From Paulinella micropora (taxonomy: Eukaryota; Cercozoa; Imbricatea; Euglyphida; Paulinellidae): DNA of 64,000 nucleotides. Positions 8,340-18,026 of the stretch are shown here, piece after piece. The stretch's first letter is position 1; each line of letters starts with the position of its first letter. The notes below the pieces were generated by a model. That model searched no databases and was not told the origin of the DNA. It saw nothing but the letters and a program-made list of their open reading frames with translations. Made by a program: the position numbers and the translations under genes. The DNA is taken from NCBI GenBank assembly GCA_019918135.1, contig WBZZ01002865.1:62001-126000 (forward strand), in the 5' to 3' direction.

Positions 8340-10480
8340 GTTTATTGGCACAGTTTCTCTGCTAAGGCTCGCGCTCCGTTAGGGGAGGGGGGGGAGGGAC
8401 GGCGCCCCTTTCCCCCCCCCCCCCCTTCTTTCCTTCCCTTTCGGTAGGGACGACGCAAGTGCGCGGGAGGGGGGAGACGGCAGCCCAATCGGTCGTCTGT
8501 TGGGGATGTTCTTTTTTTGCGCACGTAGAGCTTGGCGCCAAATTTGCGCTTACGGCTGTTTTGCCGGGAGGGCTAGGACGCACTGCCTCTTTCTGCCGTA
8601 TCAGACTCAACCCCGGCACGGCACGATCTGGCGCCAAATTCTGTGGCGGGCCTGCGTAAAAACCGGACGTTTTCCAGCGGAGAGTAACGGCACGCCTTTT
8701 TTTAACTCGCACAAAAATTTTTTTTTCGGCCCTGTTGCCTTCCCTAGCGACAGAGCAAAGGGGAGCGGGGCGACGAAGATGAGAGGGGCGACGCAAGTGA
8801 GAGGGGCGACGAAGATGAGAGGGGCGACGAAGATGAGAGGGGCGACGCAAGTGAGAGGGGCGACGCAAGTGAGAGGGGCGACGCAAGTGAGAGGGACGAC
8901 GCAAGTGAGAGGGAGGGGGGAGACGGCAGCCCAATCGGTCGTCTGTTGGGGATTTTCTTTTTTTGCGCACGTAGAGCCTGGCGCCAAATTTGCGCTTACG
9001 GCCGTTTTGCCGGGAAGGCTAGGACGCACTGCCTCTTTCTGCCGTATCAGACTCAACCCCGGCACGGCACGATCTGGCGCCAAATTCTGTGGGGGGCCTG
9101 CGTCAAAACCGGACGTTTTCCAGCGGAGAGTAACGGCACGCCTTTTTTTAACTCGCACAAAATTTTTTTTTCGGCCCTGTTGCCTTCCCTAGCGACAGAG
9201 CAAAGGGGAGCGGGGCGACGAAGATGAGAGGGGCGACGCAAGTGAGAGGGGCGACGCAAGTGAGAGGGGCGACGCAAGTGAGAGGGGCGACGCAAGTGAG
9301 AGGGGCGACGCAAGTGAGAGGGGCGACGCAAGTGAGAGGGACGACGCAAGTGAGAGGGAGGGGGGAGACGGCAGCCCAATCGGTCGTCTGTTGGGGATTT
9401 TCTTTTTTTGCGCACGTAGAGCCTGGCGCCAAATTTGCGCTTACGGCCGTTTTGCCGGGAAGGCTAGGACGCACTGCCTCTTTCTGCCGTATCAGACTCA
9501 ACTCCGGCACGGCACGATTTGGCGCCAAATTCTGCGGGGGCCTACGTAAAAACCGGACGTTTTCCAGCGGGGAGTAACGGCACGCCTTTTTTTAACTCGC
9601 ACAAAAAAATTTTTTTTTCGGCCCTGTTGCCTTCCCTAGCGACAGAGCAAAGGGGAGCGGGGCGACGCAAGTGAGAGGGGCGACGCAAGTGAGAGGGGCG
9701 ACGCAAGTGAGAGGGGCGACGCAAGTGCGCGGGAGGGGGGAGACGGCAGCCCAATCGGTCGTCTGTTGGGGATTTTCTTTTTTTGCGCACGTAGAGCTTG
9801 GCGCCAAATTTGCGCTTACGGCCGTTTTGCCGGGAGGGCTAGGACGCACTGCCTCTTTCTGCCGTATCAGACTCAACCCCGGCACGGCACGATCTGGCGC
9901 CAAAGTCTGTGGGGGGCCTGCGTCAAAACCGGACGTTTTCCAGCGGAGAGTAACGGCACGCCTTTTTTTCACTCGCACAAAATTTTTTTTTTCGGCCCTG
10001 TTGCCTTCCCTAGCGACAGAGCAAAGGGGAGCGGGGCGACGAAGATGAGAGGGGCGACGAAGATGAGAGGGGCGACGAAGATGAGAGGGGCGACGAAGAT
10101 GAGAGGGGCGACGCAAGTGAGAGGGGCGACGCAAGTGAGAGGGGCGACGCAAGTGAGAGGGGCGACGCAAGTGCGCGGGAGGGGGGAGACGGCAGCCCAA
10201 TCGGTCGTCTGTTGGGGATTTTCTTTTTTTGCGCACGTAGAGCCTGGCGCCAAATTTGCGCTTACGGCCGTTTTGCCGGGAAGGCTAGGACGCACTGCCT
10301 CTTTCTGCCGTATCAGACTCAACTCCGGCACGGCACGATTTGGCGCCAAATTCTGTGGGGGGCCTACGTAAAAACCGGACGTTTTCCAGCGGGGAGTAAC
10401 GGCACGCCTTTTTTTAACTCGCACAAAAATTTTTTTTTTCGGCCCTGTTGCCTTCCCTAGCGACAGAGCACAGGGGTCAC
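8340..10480 (+). repeat. higher-order tandem satellite: 18-bp minisatellites inside ~375-448 bp units
   Basis: The landmark GGCAGCCCAATCGGTCGTC recurs at about 8478, 8926, 9372, 9747 and 10191. Each unit contains, in order: this landmark; a T-run with GCGCACGTAGAG; CTTGGCGCCAAATTTGCGC; CCGTATCAGACTCAA; a second TGGCGCCAAA; GGACGTTTTCCAGCG; an A-run/T-run; CCTTCCCTAGCGACAGAGC; and then 4-8 copies of an 18-mer, GGGGCGACGCAAGTGAGA or its GACGAAGATGAGA variant. The 18-mer period keeps reading frames open on both strands (RGATQV and HLRRPS repeats), which I regard as artefact. Unit length changes mainly through 18-mer copy number. Diverged relatives lie at 7548 and 28300-28880. Confidence 0.85.
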
Positions 10481-10622
10481 ACAGGATAGACTTTGGGGGT
10501 ATAACGCTATTTAAAGTATCAGACAAAGTCGTTCCTGTGCACCTGGCAACGCGGAGGGGGGGAGGGGGAAAGGGTAGCCAGCGGGCCCCCGCTGGCAAAG
10601 GGGGGGGAAAAGACCGCCGCGG
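10481..10622. other. short intergenic region with G-run
   Basis: This is a unique sequence (ACTTTGGGGGTATAACGCTATTT and a purine/G tract) between the satellite and the 3' end of the F-box/LRR gene. I see no gene in it. Confidence 0.5.
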
Positions 10623-12002
10623 TTAGCACGTGACGACGCGCAGACCGGTACGCTGGCGCAGCCTCGCGAGCTCGTCGAGGTTGGCCTTGCTCAGCCGGGT
10701 CCCGCGCAGGTCCAGGCTAGCCAGCGCGGGCAGGCGGGCCAGACTGTCTAGGTTGGTCAGGGCGCCGTCGTGCTCGCGCACGTCCAGGGCGCGCAGTCGC
10801 GGCGTGTAGCCCAGGGCGCCGCCGTCCACGTCCGCCGTGCAGCCCACGAGCCTCAGTCGGCGCAGCGCGTACGCGTCGCCGAAGCGCAGGCCGCGCAGGC
10901 ACGCGCTCCCGCTCACCACTACTTCCTCGGCTGTGGCTACCAGGTGGTCCAAGTCCTGCAGGAACAGGACCCGCACCACACAGGCGCGGCGCAGGGCCGG
11001 CAGGCACTGGCCGAAGAAGGCCGACGTGCGCAGGCCGGCGTTGCTGAGCCACAAACTCTGTACGCGGGGCAGGCGGGGGCTGGCCAGCTGCAGCACCTCG
11101 TCGCTGAGCAGGCCGTTGCTGTCGTGCCAGCACAAGCGCCGCAGCCCGGGGAGCTGCGCTAAGCAGCGCAGCAGGTCCGCCACGTCCTCGGGCGAGCGGG
11201 CCCCGTAGTTCAGGCTCAGTTCTTCCAGCTGCGTTAGGCGCGCCAGGACCGGCAGCACGCTGGCCCCGACCGATTGGTCCCGGCTGAATTTCAGCGTCCG
11301 CAGCCCGCGCAGCTCGGCCAAGGACACGGGGCAGCGCGATCTGCCAAAGTGTGGCAGGTGCAGCTCCTGCAGCTGCCGCAACCCGCGCAGCGCCTCGTGC
11401 AGCCGTGCCCGTGCACACTTACCACCCTCCAGCGATAGGCGCACGAGGTTGGGCAGGGCCGCCAGCCAGCGCAGGTCAGGCACGGTGCCGCAGCGCACGA
11501 AGCCCAGGCTCTGCAACCCCGACAGCATGCCCAGTGGCCACAGCGCCTCGTCGTCTTGGAAGGTACGGCAGTGCTCGAACTGCAGTGTGTCCAGATGGGG
11601 CCAGCCCCGCAGGCAGTTGAGCTCAGACGTGCGGTCCGGCGCGTTCCAGGACACCAAACGCACGGAACGGGCGGCGCAGAGCCACGCCCGGCAGGTACGC
11701 AGGGTGCCCGCCGCCGAGACGCTCGAGTCCACGACCGGGTGCAGCAACGAGCTGTCGTGCCGCGACAGCACAGTGCACGAGCGCGGGCTGGGCAGGCACG
11801 GCAGCCGTAGGTCGGGCGGCCACGCACGCTGCCAGCAGGCATGGCCCAGCCAGCCCGCCCGTGACAGGCACAAGAGACGGAACAGGTACTGGTGCGGTAG
11901 GAAGGACAAGATCAGCAGGGCTACGTCCGTCGAGAGATTCGGCCGCGGCTTCTTGCGCGCCGCTGGCAGGCAGTCGTCACCACTCCGCGGGCGTGGCGGC
12001 AT
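10623..12002 (-). CDS. F-box/leucine-rich-repeat protein, 459 aa
   Basis: The ATG at 12002 begins MPPRPRSGDD. A basic patch (ARKKPRP) precedes an F-box-like segment at about 30-75 (LSTDVALLILSFLPHQYLFRLLCLSR). The remainder is a series of imperfect leucine-rich repeats (LQSLGFVRCG, LVRLSLEGG, LQELHLPHFG, LRTLKFS, LEELSLNYG, LASLDLRGT). F-box/LRR proteins dock substrates to SCF ubiquitin ligases, so redirecting host ubiquitination is the likely role. It is a clear paralogue of 49109-50476 across its whole length (shared ..LPVLARL.QL..LSL.Y...EDVAD.L.CLA.L and ..HDS..LSDE). Intact; very GC-rich. Confidence 0.85.
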   Translation of the reverse strand: MPPRPRSGDDCLPAARKKPRPNLSTDVALLILSFLPHQYLFRLLCLSRAGWLGHACWQRAWPPDLRLPCLPSPRSCTVLSRHDSSLLHPVVDSSVSAAGTLRTCRAWLCAARSVRLVSWNAPDRTSELNCLRGWPHLDTLQFEHCRTFQDDEALWPLGMLSGLQSLGFVRCGTVPDLRWLAALPNLVRLSLEGGKCARARLHEALRGLRQLQELHLPHFGRSRCPVSLAELRGLRTLKFSRDQSVGASVLPVLARLTQLEELSLNYGARSPEDVADLLRCLAQLPGLRRLCWHDSNGLLSDEVLQLASPRLPRVQSLWLSNAGLRTSAFFGQCLPALRRACVVRVLFLQDLDHLVATAEEVVVSGSACLRGLRFGDAYALRRLRLVGCTADVDGGALGYTPRLRALDVREHDGALTNLDSLARLPALASLDLRGTRLSKANLDELARLRQRTGLRVVTC

Positions 12003-12267
12003 TTGGGGGCTAGCACCGGAATCTACGGTACAGTTTTTGTGGTGCACGAAAATGCAGCGCTAAACACGGCAAGCTTCCACGAAAAGTTTTTTTCCGTCGA
12101 GGCTGCGGCACTAGCAGCTCTCTACCCTTGCCAAACAAGCCGAGATTCTGCGGGGTGGGGGACTTGCGCCCTCCCCCCCCCCCGGGAAGGAGGAGGGACA
12201 ACCCCCCTTCCTCTTTTCCCTGCAAATCCCCCCCCTCCCCTTCCCGGGCTGGATCCAGGCCTCCCCA
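12003..12267. other. intergenic, contains a GC hairpin
   Basis: It holds a GGGGGACTTGCGCCCTCCCC-type hairpin near 12160-12185 and pyrimidine runs. No gene is supported. Confidence 0.4.
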
Positions 12268-12422
12268 GCGCCTTGGTATTATATGGTCAACATGTGCCCG
12301 AACGCCTCCCGGCGCAAAGTACGCTGTTAGAAGTGGATGCTCGCGATTGGCGCGTGCCCCTTTGGCGTTCTTGTGCCGATGCGCCAGCTCCCCTAATCTA
12401 CGCCGCAGACTTCGCTCAGTGA
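12268..12422 (-). pseudogene. fragment of an HNH gene related to 39807-40382
   Basis: The stretch TATATGGTCAACATGTGCCCG and the following bases match the coding region of the HNH gene near 40141-40215. The end (TTCTTGTGCCGATGCGCCAGC onwards) matches that gene near 40318-40365, where its N-terminus is encoded. It is thus a shortened relic copy, missing the middle and most of the 3' end. It is not expected to work. Confidence 0.7.
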
Positions 12423-12457
12423 CAGTTAATCATTAAAGCTTTGTCAAAAGAAATTTA

Positions 12458-12905
12458 TTAAATTTTTTCTTGTAAATTCTTAGCGCCCCCCAGCCAACGG
12501 AAACTGTCTATCCTCTTTTTCTTGAGCCAAGCCAACGTAGTCTGTCCGGTAAAGAGTTTCGTGTGGCCCAGGATGTAGGCACGCACGTCCGAGGCTAGCC
12601 AAGGATCCAGACAGCGTTGTGCGTGCAGGACCGTAACATCGGCGGCGGGTCGCCCTGAGCGAGTACTCCACCGGCTCATGGCGCTCGAACTTGGCGGCAG
12701 GAGGAGACGTGCAGCTCGGCCACGGCGTCGGCGTCGTCGATGCCGTCGTTGAGTCTGGGGGTGAACACCTCGAGCGGGACGATTCTGTCCGGATCTCCGA
12801 ACTCGTAGCCAGCAAACGCGACTTCCGGCAGGTCGGGCTTGGCCGACTGACGACGACGGTCAAAGTCAGGTTCAGCCAGCTTGGCGCGCTTGGCTGCCAG
12901 CAAAA
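12458..12905 (-). CDS. hypothetical gene, reading frame split in two overlapping ORFs
   Basis: Two overlapping minus-strand ORFs of about 73-75 residues follow each other, the second starting where the first stops (ATGA overlap). The first carries AAKRAKLAEPDF, a basic motif also found near the N-terminus of the 52565-53209 gene (AAKRAKLLQ), and similar to VKKRAKLGEL in 15848-16603. No ATG precedes this motif; instead a pyrimidine tract ending in CCCAG is found on the coding strand just upstream, which looks like a splice acceptor. Overlapping genes or one gene with a break are both possible. Function unknown. Confidence 0.4.
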
Positions 12906-13002
12906 GTCTACCCTGGGAGAAAAAGTACCAAGAAAGTACAAAACGAAAACTACGCTGAAATTAAAAGCTCGACAAACCCACCCGCTGCTTGCCACTGAGA
13001 AC

Positions 13003-13251
13003 TAAGAGAGGGGAGGGGGGGGGGGCGCTCCCCCTTTTTTACTTGTGAAGGGGGGGGGCGCCCCCCCCCCCTTCCCCGTTTTTGTTTTTGTCGAGACTCC
13101 TGCTAAAGAAAAACTAGGCTTCTGCGTGTCCCTGTTCTGTCGCCAGTTTGAAAAGCTTTCCGCTGCCTTGGCAGAAAGGTCCAGCCGTGCTCACCAGCGC
13201 TATACACACACACACACATACACACGTTAGTCGAGCTTTAGATCAGTTTTT
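13003..13251. other. intergenic: G/C hairpins and a short CA repeat
   Basis: Two G-run/C-run inverted pairs (13010-13075) and an ACACACAC tract near 13203-13226 lie before the LRR gene. No gene is supported. Confidence 0.5.
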
Positions 13252-15023
13252 ATGCACCGCTGCCAGGAAGAAAAAAAGTGCCAAGCTAGCAAACGACAGC
13301 GAACCACGAACCAGTCCTCCAAGGACCCAAATCTTTTTCTGGAGCTAGTCGAGATACCAGAGCTCTTGGAGCTCATAATCCTGTTAGCAGACACTAAATT
13401 CATTTGGGTCTGGAGTGTTTTGGGTTGTACCAGCAAGCGAGTTCGAGCGGCGGTACGAAATCTTCAGTCCGTGTGCAAGTTATTTTTTGCCAGGGAAAAA
13501 CAAATTAGTGGCGGCCGATCTTGTTGGGCAGCTGTCCTGCCCAAGATAAAACCTGACAGCGCCAAGTCTCTACAAGACCTGTGGTTACGTGAGGTTGGCG
13601 TGCGGCGGGACTGTGTGGGTATTCTAGCCCGCTTGCGGGGCGTAGATAAACTCACGATTTTTGATACACCTAGCTGCGCAAGCTCGCGTGAGTTATCTCG
13701 TTTGCAGAACGCCAAGTCACTGCAAGAGCTGAGGTGCAGCTCTGACGCACTTCAGCTCTGACGATCTGGCCTCCTTAAGGACTCTGCCCGGCTTTGGGCA
13801 AGAGCTCCGCAGTCTACACGTGACGAGTGCTTTTTCACTTGAGCCTGGCCAAACAAACGCAATTGAGGTCCTGAACGATCCAAAGCAAAAACAGAGCGCG
13901 CTCGTGACGCCACTCAGCACGTGGGCCCCACGCCTAGAAGAGTTGGCGTTGGATTTTGAGTGGACCAGTCAATTATTGTCTAGCCGAGTCACGAAGCTGC
14001 TTGTTGGATGCAATCATCTGCGCAAACTCAGCCTGACCGGCGGGTTTTATTTGGAGGGGAGTGAGCTTGTTTTTCCCGAGGCCTTAACCTCGCTCGTCCT
14101 GGAAAGCGGATCGCCCGTAACCAACACTAGCTTTTTGGACAATCTACGTTGCCTGCGACATTTGCAAATACAAGTTAAGAATGGGGAGAGGTACGACTGG
14201 AGCTGGGAGCGGTCGGCCGAATTCGCTACACGCCTGGAGAGCACGCCTGACCTGCGTGCCAATCGACGGACTGCCCCCCCACTGGCCGCGCTTGCGAGTC
14301 TTGGGCTTAGAATACTTAAGACCGGAGAGCTTAGAATGGCTGGGAAAATTCTCTGCGCCCGATTGTACGACGATGGAATTTTCTACGTTTTCCGTGATGA
14401 TAATATCTGCGGTCCAGTGGCAGGTCTCGGAACTAACGGAATTGAAGCTAAATTATTGTGAGAGACCGCTTTTCATAGAGTCAGCTACCAAGCTCCGCAA
14501 ACTAGAGCTGCGATTCTGTACAATTGACACCAAGCTAACGCTGCCGCAGACGCTAGAGGAGTTATCTCTAAACAATTGCAGCTTTGACCAACAAGCTTCG
14601 GTAGTGGTTAATTGTCTTAAACTACGGCGGCTGGAGATTAGAGGATGCTACGGGCTCAGGCTTCGGGCAAGAGAAATGTTGCAAGCGTCGGGGCAATCAG
14701 CCCGTGATGTTTGGAGCCAGTTGGGTCAACTGGCAGTAACCGGCCTGACATCGCTTGCGGTGCACCAGCTAAGTAGCTCAGACCTATCACAAGCATGCGG
14801 CGTGCTGGCCACAATGCACGGGCTGCGCGAACTAACGATCGCTGGACCTTGTAAGGACAGCAACAGCAGGCGCTTGTTGCACGACGTCCTCCCGCAATTA
14901 CAGAACCTGCGGTTCTTGAGCCTACCACACAGTCTGTTTGCCGGTAACCGCGTTGCTCAGTTGTCGACCCTGCGGACTCTGCTCCCGCACTGCACGGAAC
15001 TGGTGCTGACCTGCGCCGCTTAG
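13252..15023 (+). pseudogene. F-box/LRR gene, broken (about two breaks)
   Basis: Leucine-rich-repeat coding sequence continues through the whole interval but is spread over different frames, so the gene looks inactivated or in decay, with about two breaks. The N-terminal part has a basic start and an F-box-like stretch (FLELVEIPELLELIILLADTK). Later parts show LRR motifs such as LEELALDF, LRKLSLTGG, LRVLGLEYL, LRKLELRFC, LEELSLNNC and LRFLSLPHS. Base composition is less GC-rich than the intact F-box/LRR genes. The fragment at 31657-32028 is of the same general type. Its end lies 37 bases before the NADAR gene. Confidence 0.7.
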
Positions 15024-15059
15024 CGTGCAAATTACAAAGCTCCTTCGCCAACCAAAATC

Positions 15060-15782
15060 ATGAAGAAGAAAAAAAAGTCCCCCAACCCCGACGACGACGC
15101 AGCAGCAGGGTTCGTCTTCTTTTGGGGCAAGTCCGACTGGGGTTCGCAGTTGTACAGGTCTCCCTTTACGGTAGATGGGCAGGAGTATAGCTGTGCCGAG
15201 CAGTGGCTGATGGCTGAGAAGGCTCGCTTGTTCGGAGATGCCAAGTTTCGTCGAGCGATTCTGGCCACCCAGGATCCCAAGAAACAAAGGAGGCTTGGAC
15301 GGCGAGTGCGAGGCTTTGAGCCTGCCTACTGGGAAGAACATCGGGAGGAAGTCATGTACCAAGGAAACCTGCACAAATTTCGCCAGAACCCCGAGCTTCG
15401 CGACGCCCTCGAGGGCACGGACAACAAGGTGTTGGCAGAGGCGTCCCCGTACGACCGGATCTGGGGTATAGGCCTGTCGTCTTCTGACCCGCGTGCCACC
15501 AACACGAAGGAATGGAAGGGGCTCAACTTGCTGGGTCTGGCCTTGATGCGCGTGCGAGAAACACTTCGTCAGGAAGCATCGGAGCTGCCAGGCGGCTGCG
15601 CGCAGCAGCCGGCCGCGGACAACAGCCGTGTGGCAGCCGAGCCTAGCACTAAACGCAGGAGGCTTGTGAGGTCTGGGCCGGGAGGGGTCTGTGTGCCCCC
15701 CCTCACACACACCAGCGCCGGGGGATTGATCTACAACAAAAGAGAGCCAGTCCAAAAAGTTCAAAAAGTGCCTTTTTTTTAA
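15060..15782 (+). CDS. NADAR-domain protein (YbiA-like), 240 aa
   Basis: Residues about 15-175 form a NADAR domain. FFWGKSDWGSQLYRSPFTVDGQEYSCAEQWLMAEKA is typical of the family's start (W, F.VDG..Y...EQW..A.KA). GRRVRGF, W.....V...N..KF.QN..L, L..T....L.EASPYDRIWGIGL and G.NLLG.ALM.VR follow in the family order. NADAR proteins are N-glycosidases acting on ADP-ribosyl groups or riboflavin intermediates; here a role in removing host ADP-ribose marks or NAD metabolites is likely. The C-terminus (about 180-240) is a basic, low-complexity extension. The frame starts with a Lys-rich leader (MKKKKKSPNPDDD). The stop is immediately followed by TAATAAAGC, a plausible polyadenylation signal. Confidence 0.9.
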   Translation: MKKKKKSPNPDDDAAAGFVFFWGKSDWGSQLYRSPFTVDGQEYSCAEQWLMAEKARLFGDAKFRRAILATQDPKKQRRLGRRVRGFEPAYWEEHREEVMYQGNLHKFRQNPELRDALEGTDNKVLAEASPYDRIWGIGLSSSDPRATNTKEWKGLNLLGLALMRVRETLRQEASELPGGCAQQPAADNSRVAAEPSTKRRRLVRSGPGGVCVPPLTHTSAGGLIYNKREPVQKVQKVPFF

Positions 15783-15847
15783 TAAAGCCTCAGCCATTAG
15801 GCCAGCTAGGTTCGTGTTCGACCCGCGCCCTCCCCCCCCCGGCGAGT

Positions 15848-16603
15848 CTATTTTAAACAAACTTTTTTTTGTTTGCTTCTTTTCCGCGAATGCCTTTCTT
15901 CTCTCAACGATATTACTCGGGGGGCTAGCGCCGACCAAGCAACCCTGGATGCTACCACCTCACACACTTGCCGGGAAAGCACTTGCATCTTCATTTTGGG
16001 ATGGGTCATGCGCATACAACCTTCAAAGAGCTCGCGCAGCTTATAGTCTCTGCACCTATAGTTCACGCCCTTGTGAATTCTACGGGAGGGAACATCAAAG
16101 CATAGCGAAAGAACGTCGCGCATCACCGTCCGCCAGTCCGACCACTCCTTGCCGCCCAACAAGTCCCAGAAAATCAGGCTGTTAAGCTGATCCTTGTAGA
16201 CAGGCTGCGTGACCTGCGCCAACGCCGCGCTGTGGAAAGCGCGACACACACGCGATATACCAGCCGCCTCTCGATAGTACCGAGCGCGCGCGTCAGCTGC
16301 GGCTGGGCTCTGCTCACCTAGCACGTACGACAACACCAGACTCAGAACCGCCGGGCACACCGCTCGGTCCAGTGCAGCCGGTGGCCTTGCCGCCAACTTG
16401 CGCAGCGATTCTAGCTCTTGCTGCAGCTCGAGCAGCGGCAGCTCCCCCAGCTTGGCGCGTTTCTTCACGCCTGCTTTGGCTAGCTGTTTGTTCAGCTCGC
16501 GACACTCTGCCAGCCACGCGCGTTTCCGACCCCCCGACGGGACTTTTGCACCGGCGGGCGCTGCTGCGCTACCAACAGTCTCTGCCGATTGCTTCGACTC
16601 CAT
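15848..16603 (-). CDS. hypothetical protein with F-box-like segment, 251 aa
   Basis: The ATG at 16603 begins MESKQSAETV. A charged helical stretch (ELNKQLAKAGVKKRAKLGELPLLELQQELESL, about 35-70) could be a coiled coil. It is followed by VCPAVLSLVLSYVLGE....ISRVCRAFHSAALAQ, similar to an F-box (P..VL..V.SY.......L..VCR.F). No LRRs follow; the C-terminus is basic (SRKRSKQKKVCLK). The KKRAKL motif is shared with two other genes (12458 and 52565). Intact; convergent with NADAR, 65 bases between the stops. Confidence 0.7.
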   Translation of the reverse strand: MESKQSAETVGSAAAPAGAKVPSGGRKRAWLAECRELNKQLAKAGVKKRAKLGELPLLELQQELESLRKLAARPPAALDRAVCPAVLSLVLSYVLGEQSPAAADARARYYREAAGISRVCRAFHSAALAQVTQPVYKDQLNSLIFWDLLGGKEWSDWRTVMRDVLSLCFDVPSRRIHKGVNYRCRDYKLRELFEGCMRMTHPKMKMQVLSRQVCEVVASRVAWSALAPRVISLREERHSRKRSKQKKVCLK

Positions 16604-17384
16604 CTCCACTTCCGCTCACCTTCTTTTCTGTGTATTCCTAGCACTTGTCACCCTTTTTTCCTTTTCAGCTCCAGGAACAAGGGAGGGGGGGGGGGGGTTG
16701 GGCAAAGCACGGGGGGCGGGGCAAGGGCTGGCATGGGGGCAGGGGGGGGGGGGGTTTCTCCTTCCCCCCTTCCCTCCCCTCCCTCCTTCGCTTCTTGTCT
16801 TACCTACTTTCCATTCACTCCTATCTCTTCCCCAGTAGCTTTTAAATCGATTTCAGTTCATAAACGAGATTAACAAAAAAAAAAAAAATCCCCTTTACGG
16901 TCGATAGGCCTGGCTCAAGCTCGGACACTACGAAGCCGGGGCACGGTAGCACTACGACGGTGGAACAGACCCGTACACGCGGATTTGATTGCGCTGCGAT
17001 AGCTTTTGGGAGCCCAGTGTGTCACGAGCAGAGGCCAGAGCAGGCCTGTGTGTTCATTTCGGAGCCATGAGCTGGAACGCTAACAAGTTGTGGAGCTGCT
17101 AACACGGGTTATCGCGTCCATGAGTTGATCGGTTCTGCTGGAAGTAAATATCAATTTGTTGCTTTCCTATGACACGTGTTAGCAGCTCGACGAGTACCAG
17201 ACGAAGCTTACATGCAAGAACAGGGGGGAGGACTTGGCGCAGCAGCCACGCAGCTCTGTACGCTCATACACGAAGCCCGCACCCTTCCTTTTCTTGGCGC
17301 GCACACACTCACTCACCCGCCCCCCTCCCTCCCACCCCCCCGAGACGGGCCTCCATGTGGCCGAAGTCAGGCACGTAATCTCAT
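16604..17384. other. long intergenic stretch with G/C tracts, no gene seen
   Basis: It contains G-rich runs (16680-16755), C/T runs (16755-16830), an A-run at 16874-16887 and the word GTCGATAGGCCTG near 16898. That word recurs in both arms of the hairpin that follows. ORFs here are short and low-complexity. Confidence 0.5.
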
Positions 17385-17805
17385 CAGAAAATCTCTTTTT
17401 TTGCAGTCGATAGGCCTGACTAAGGGCTATTTCCTTTTTTGTTCTTTGTCTGCCACCCGCCACCCCTCGACCCCAACCGAAAGCCCCCCTTTTTCCGTAT
17501 AACAGACCCCTTCTGGGCATGGCGGGGGCGGGCGGGGTGCCACCTGTGGCCTGAGATATATCCTCACGTGACCTCAATACATTCTTAATACATCTTTTTA
17601 AAAATGTATTAAAATAGTACGAAGATAGATATCACAGGTCACAGGTGGCACCCCGCCCGCCCCCGCCATGCCCAGAAGGGGTCTGTTATACGGAAAAAGG
17701 GGGGCTTTCGGTTGGGGTCGAGGGGTGGCGGGTGGCGGACAAAGGACAAAAAAGGAAGTGGCACTGTCCAGGCCTATCGATTCAGAGCAAAAACTCTTTT
17801 GTGTG
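17385..17805. repeat. large inverted repeat, arms of ~145-170 bp, loop ~80 bp (MITE-like hairpin)
   Basis: The left arm (about 17385-17554) and right arm (about 17633-17805) are reverse complements and nearly perfect over their inner ~145 bases. For example, CATGGCGGGGGCGGGCGGGG is mirrored by CCCCGCCCGCCCCCGCCATG. The outer ends are looser, with CGATAGGCCTG and its complement. The loop is AT-rich (TTAATACATCTTTTTAAAAA). No ORF of note lies inside. It could be a MITE, a hairpin-type terminator, or a recombination/replication structure. Confidence 0.85.
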
Positions 17806-17835
17806 AGTTAGCACCTCCCAGAGGGGGGAAGAGGG

Positions 17836-17859
17836 TGTGTGTGTGTGTGTGTGTGTGTG
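17836..17859 (+). repeat. (TG)n microsatellite
   Basis: About 12 TG dinucleotides lie close to the right edge of the hairpin, in a gene-free spot. Confidence 0.8.
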
Positions 17860-18026
17860 CGCAGCTCGGCAACTCGGTGCTACCCCCTCAACTGAATCAT
17901 GCGTATTATTAAAATGAAATCAAACTCCGAATCAATTGTCGTGAAATGCTAGTTACTTTATTGTTAGACAAAAATAAGTCAGGATCAAACTCCTTAGCGC
18001 AGAAGGTGTGTTCTCTTTTCCTAATG

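Noticed and set aside
8768-10177. CRISPR-like array
   Set aside because: The 18-mers are directly adjacent, with no unique spacers and no cas genes; it is a minisatellite.
8362-10236. Long ORFs on both strands with HLRRPS or RGATQV repeats
   Set aside because: They exist only because the 18-bp repeat period is a multiple of three; the same sequence is open on both strands and lacks independent coding signal.
15810-15840. Second tRNA-like GGTTCGTGTTCGACCC word
   Set aside because: No acceptor or anticodon stems can be formed around it.
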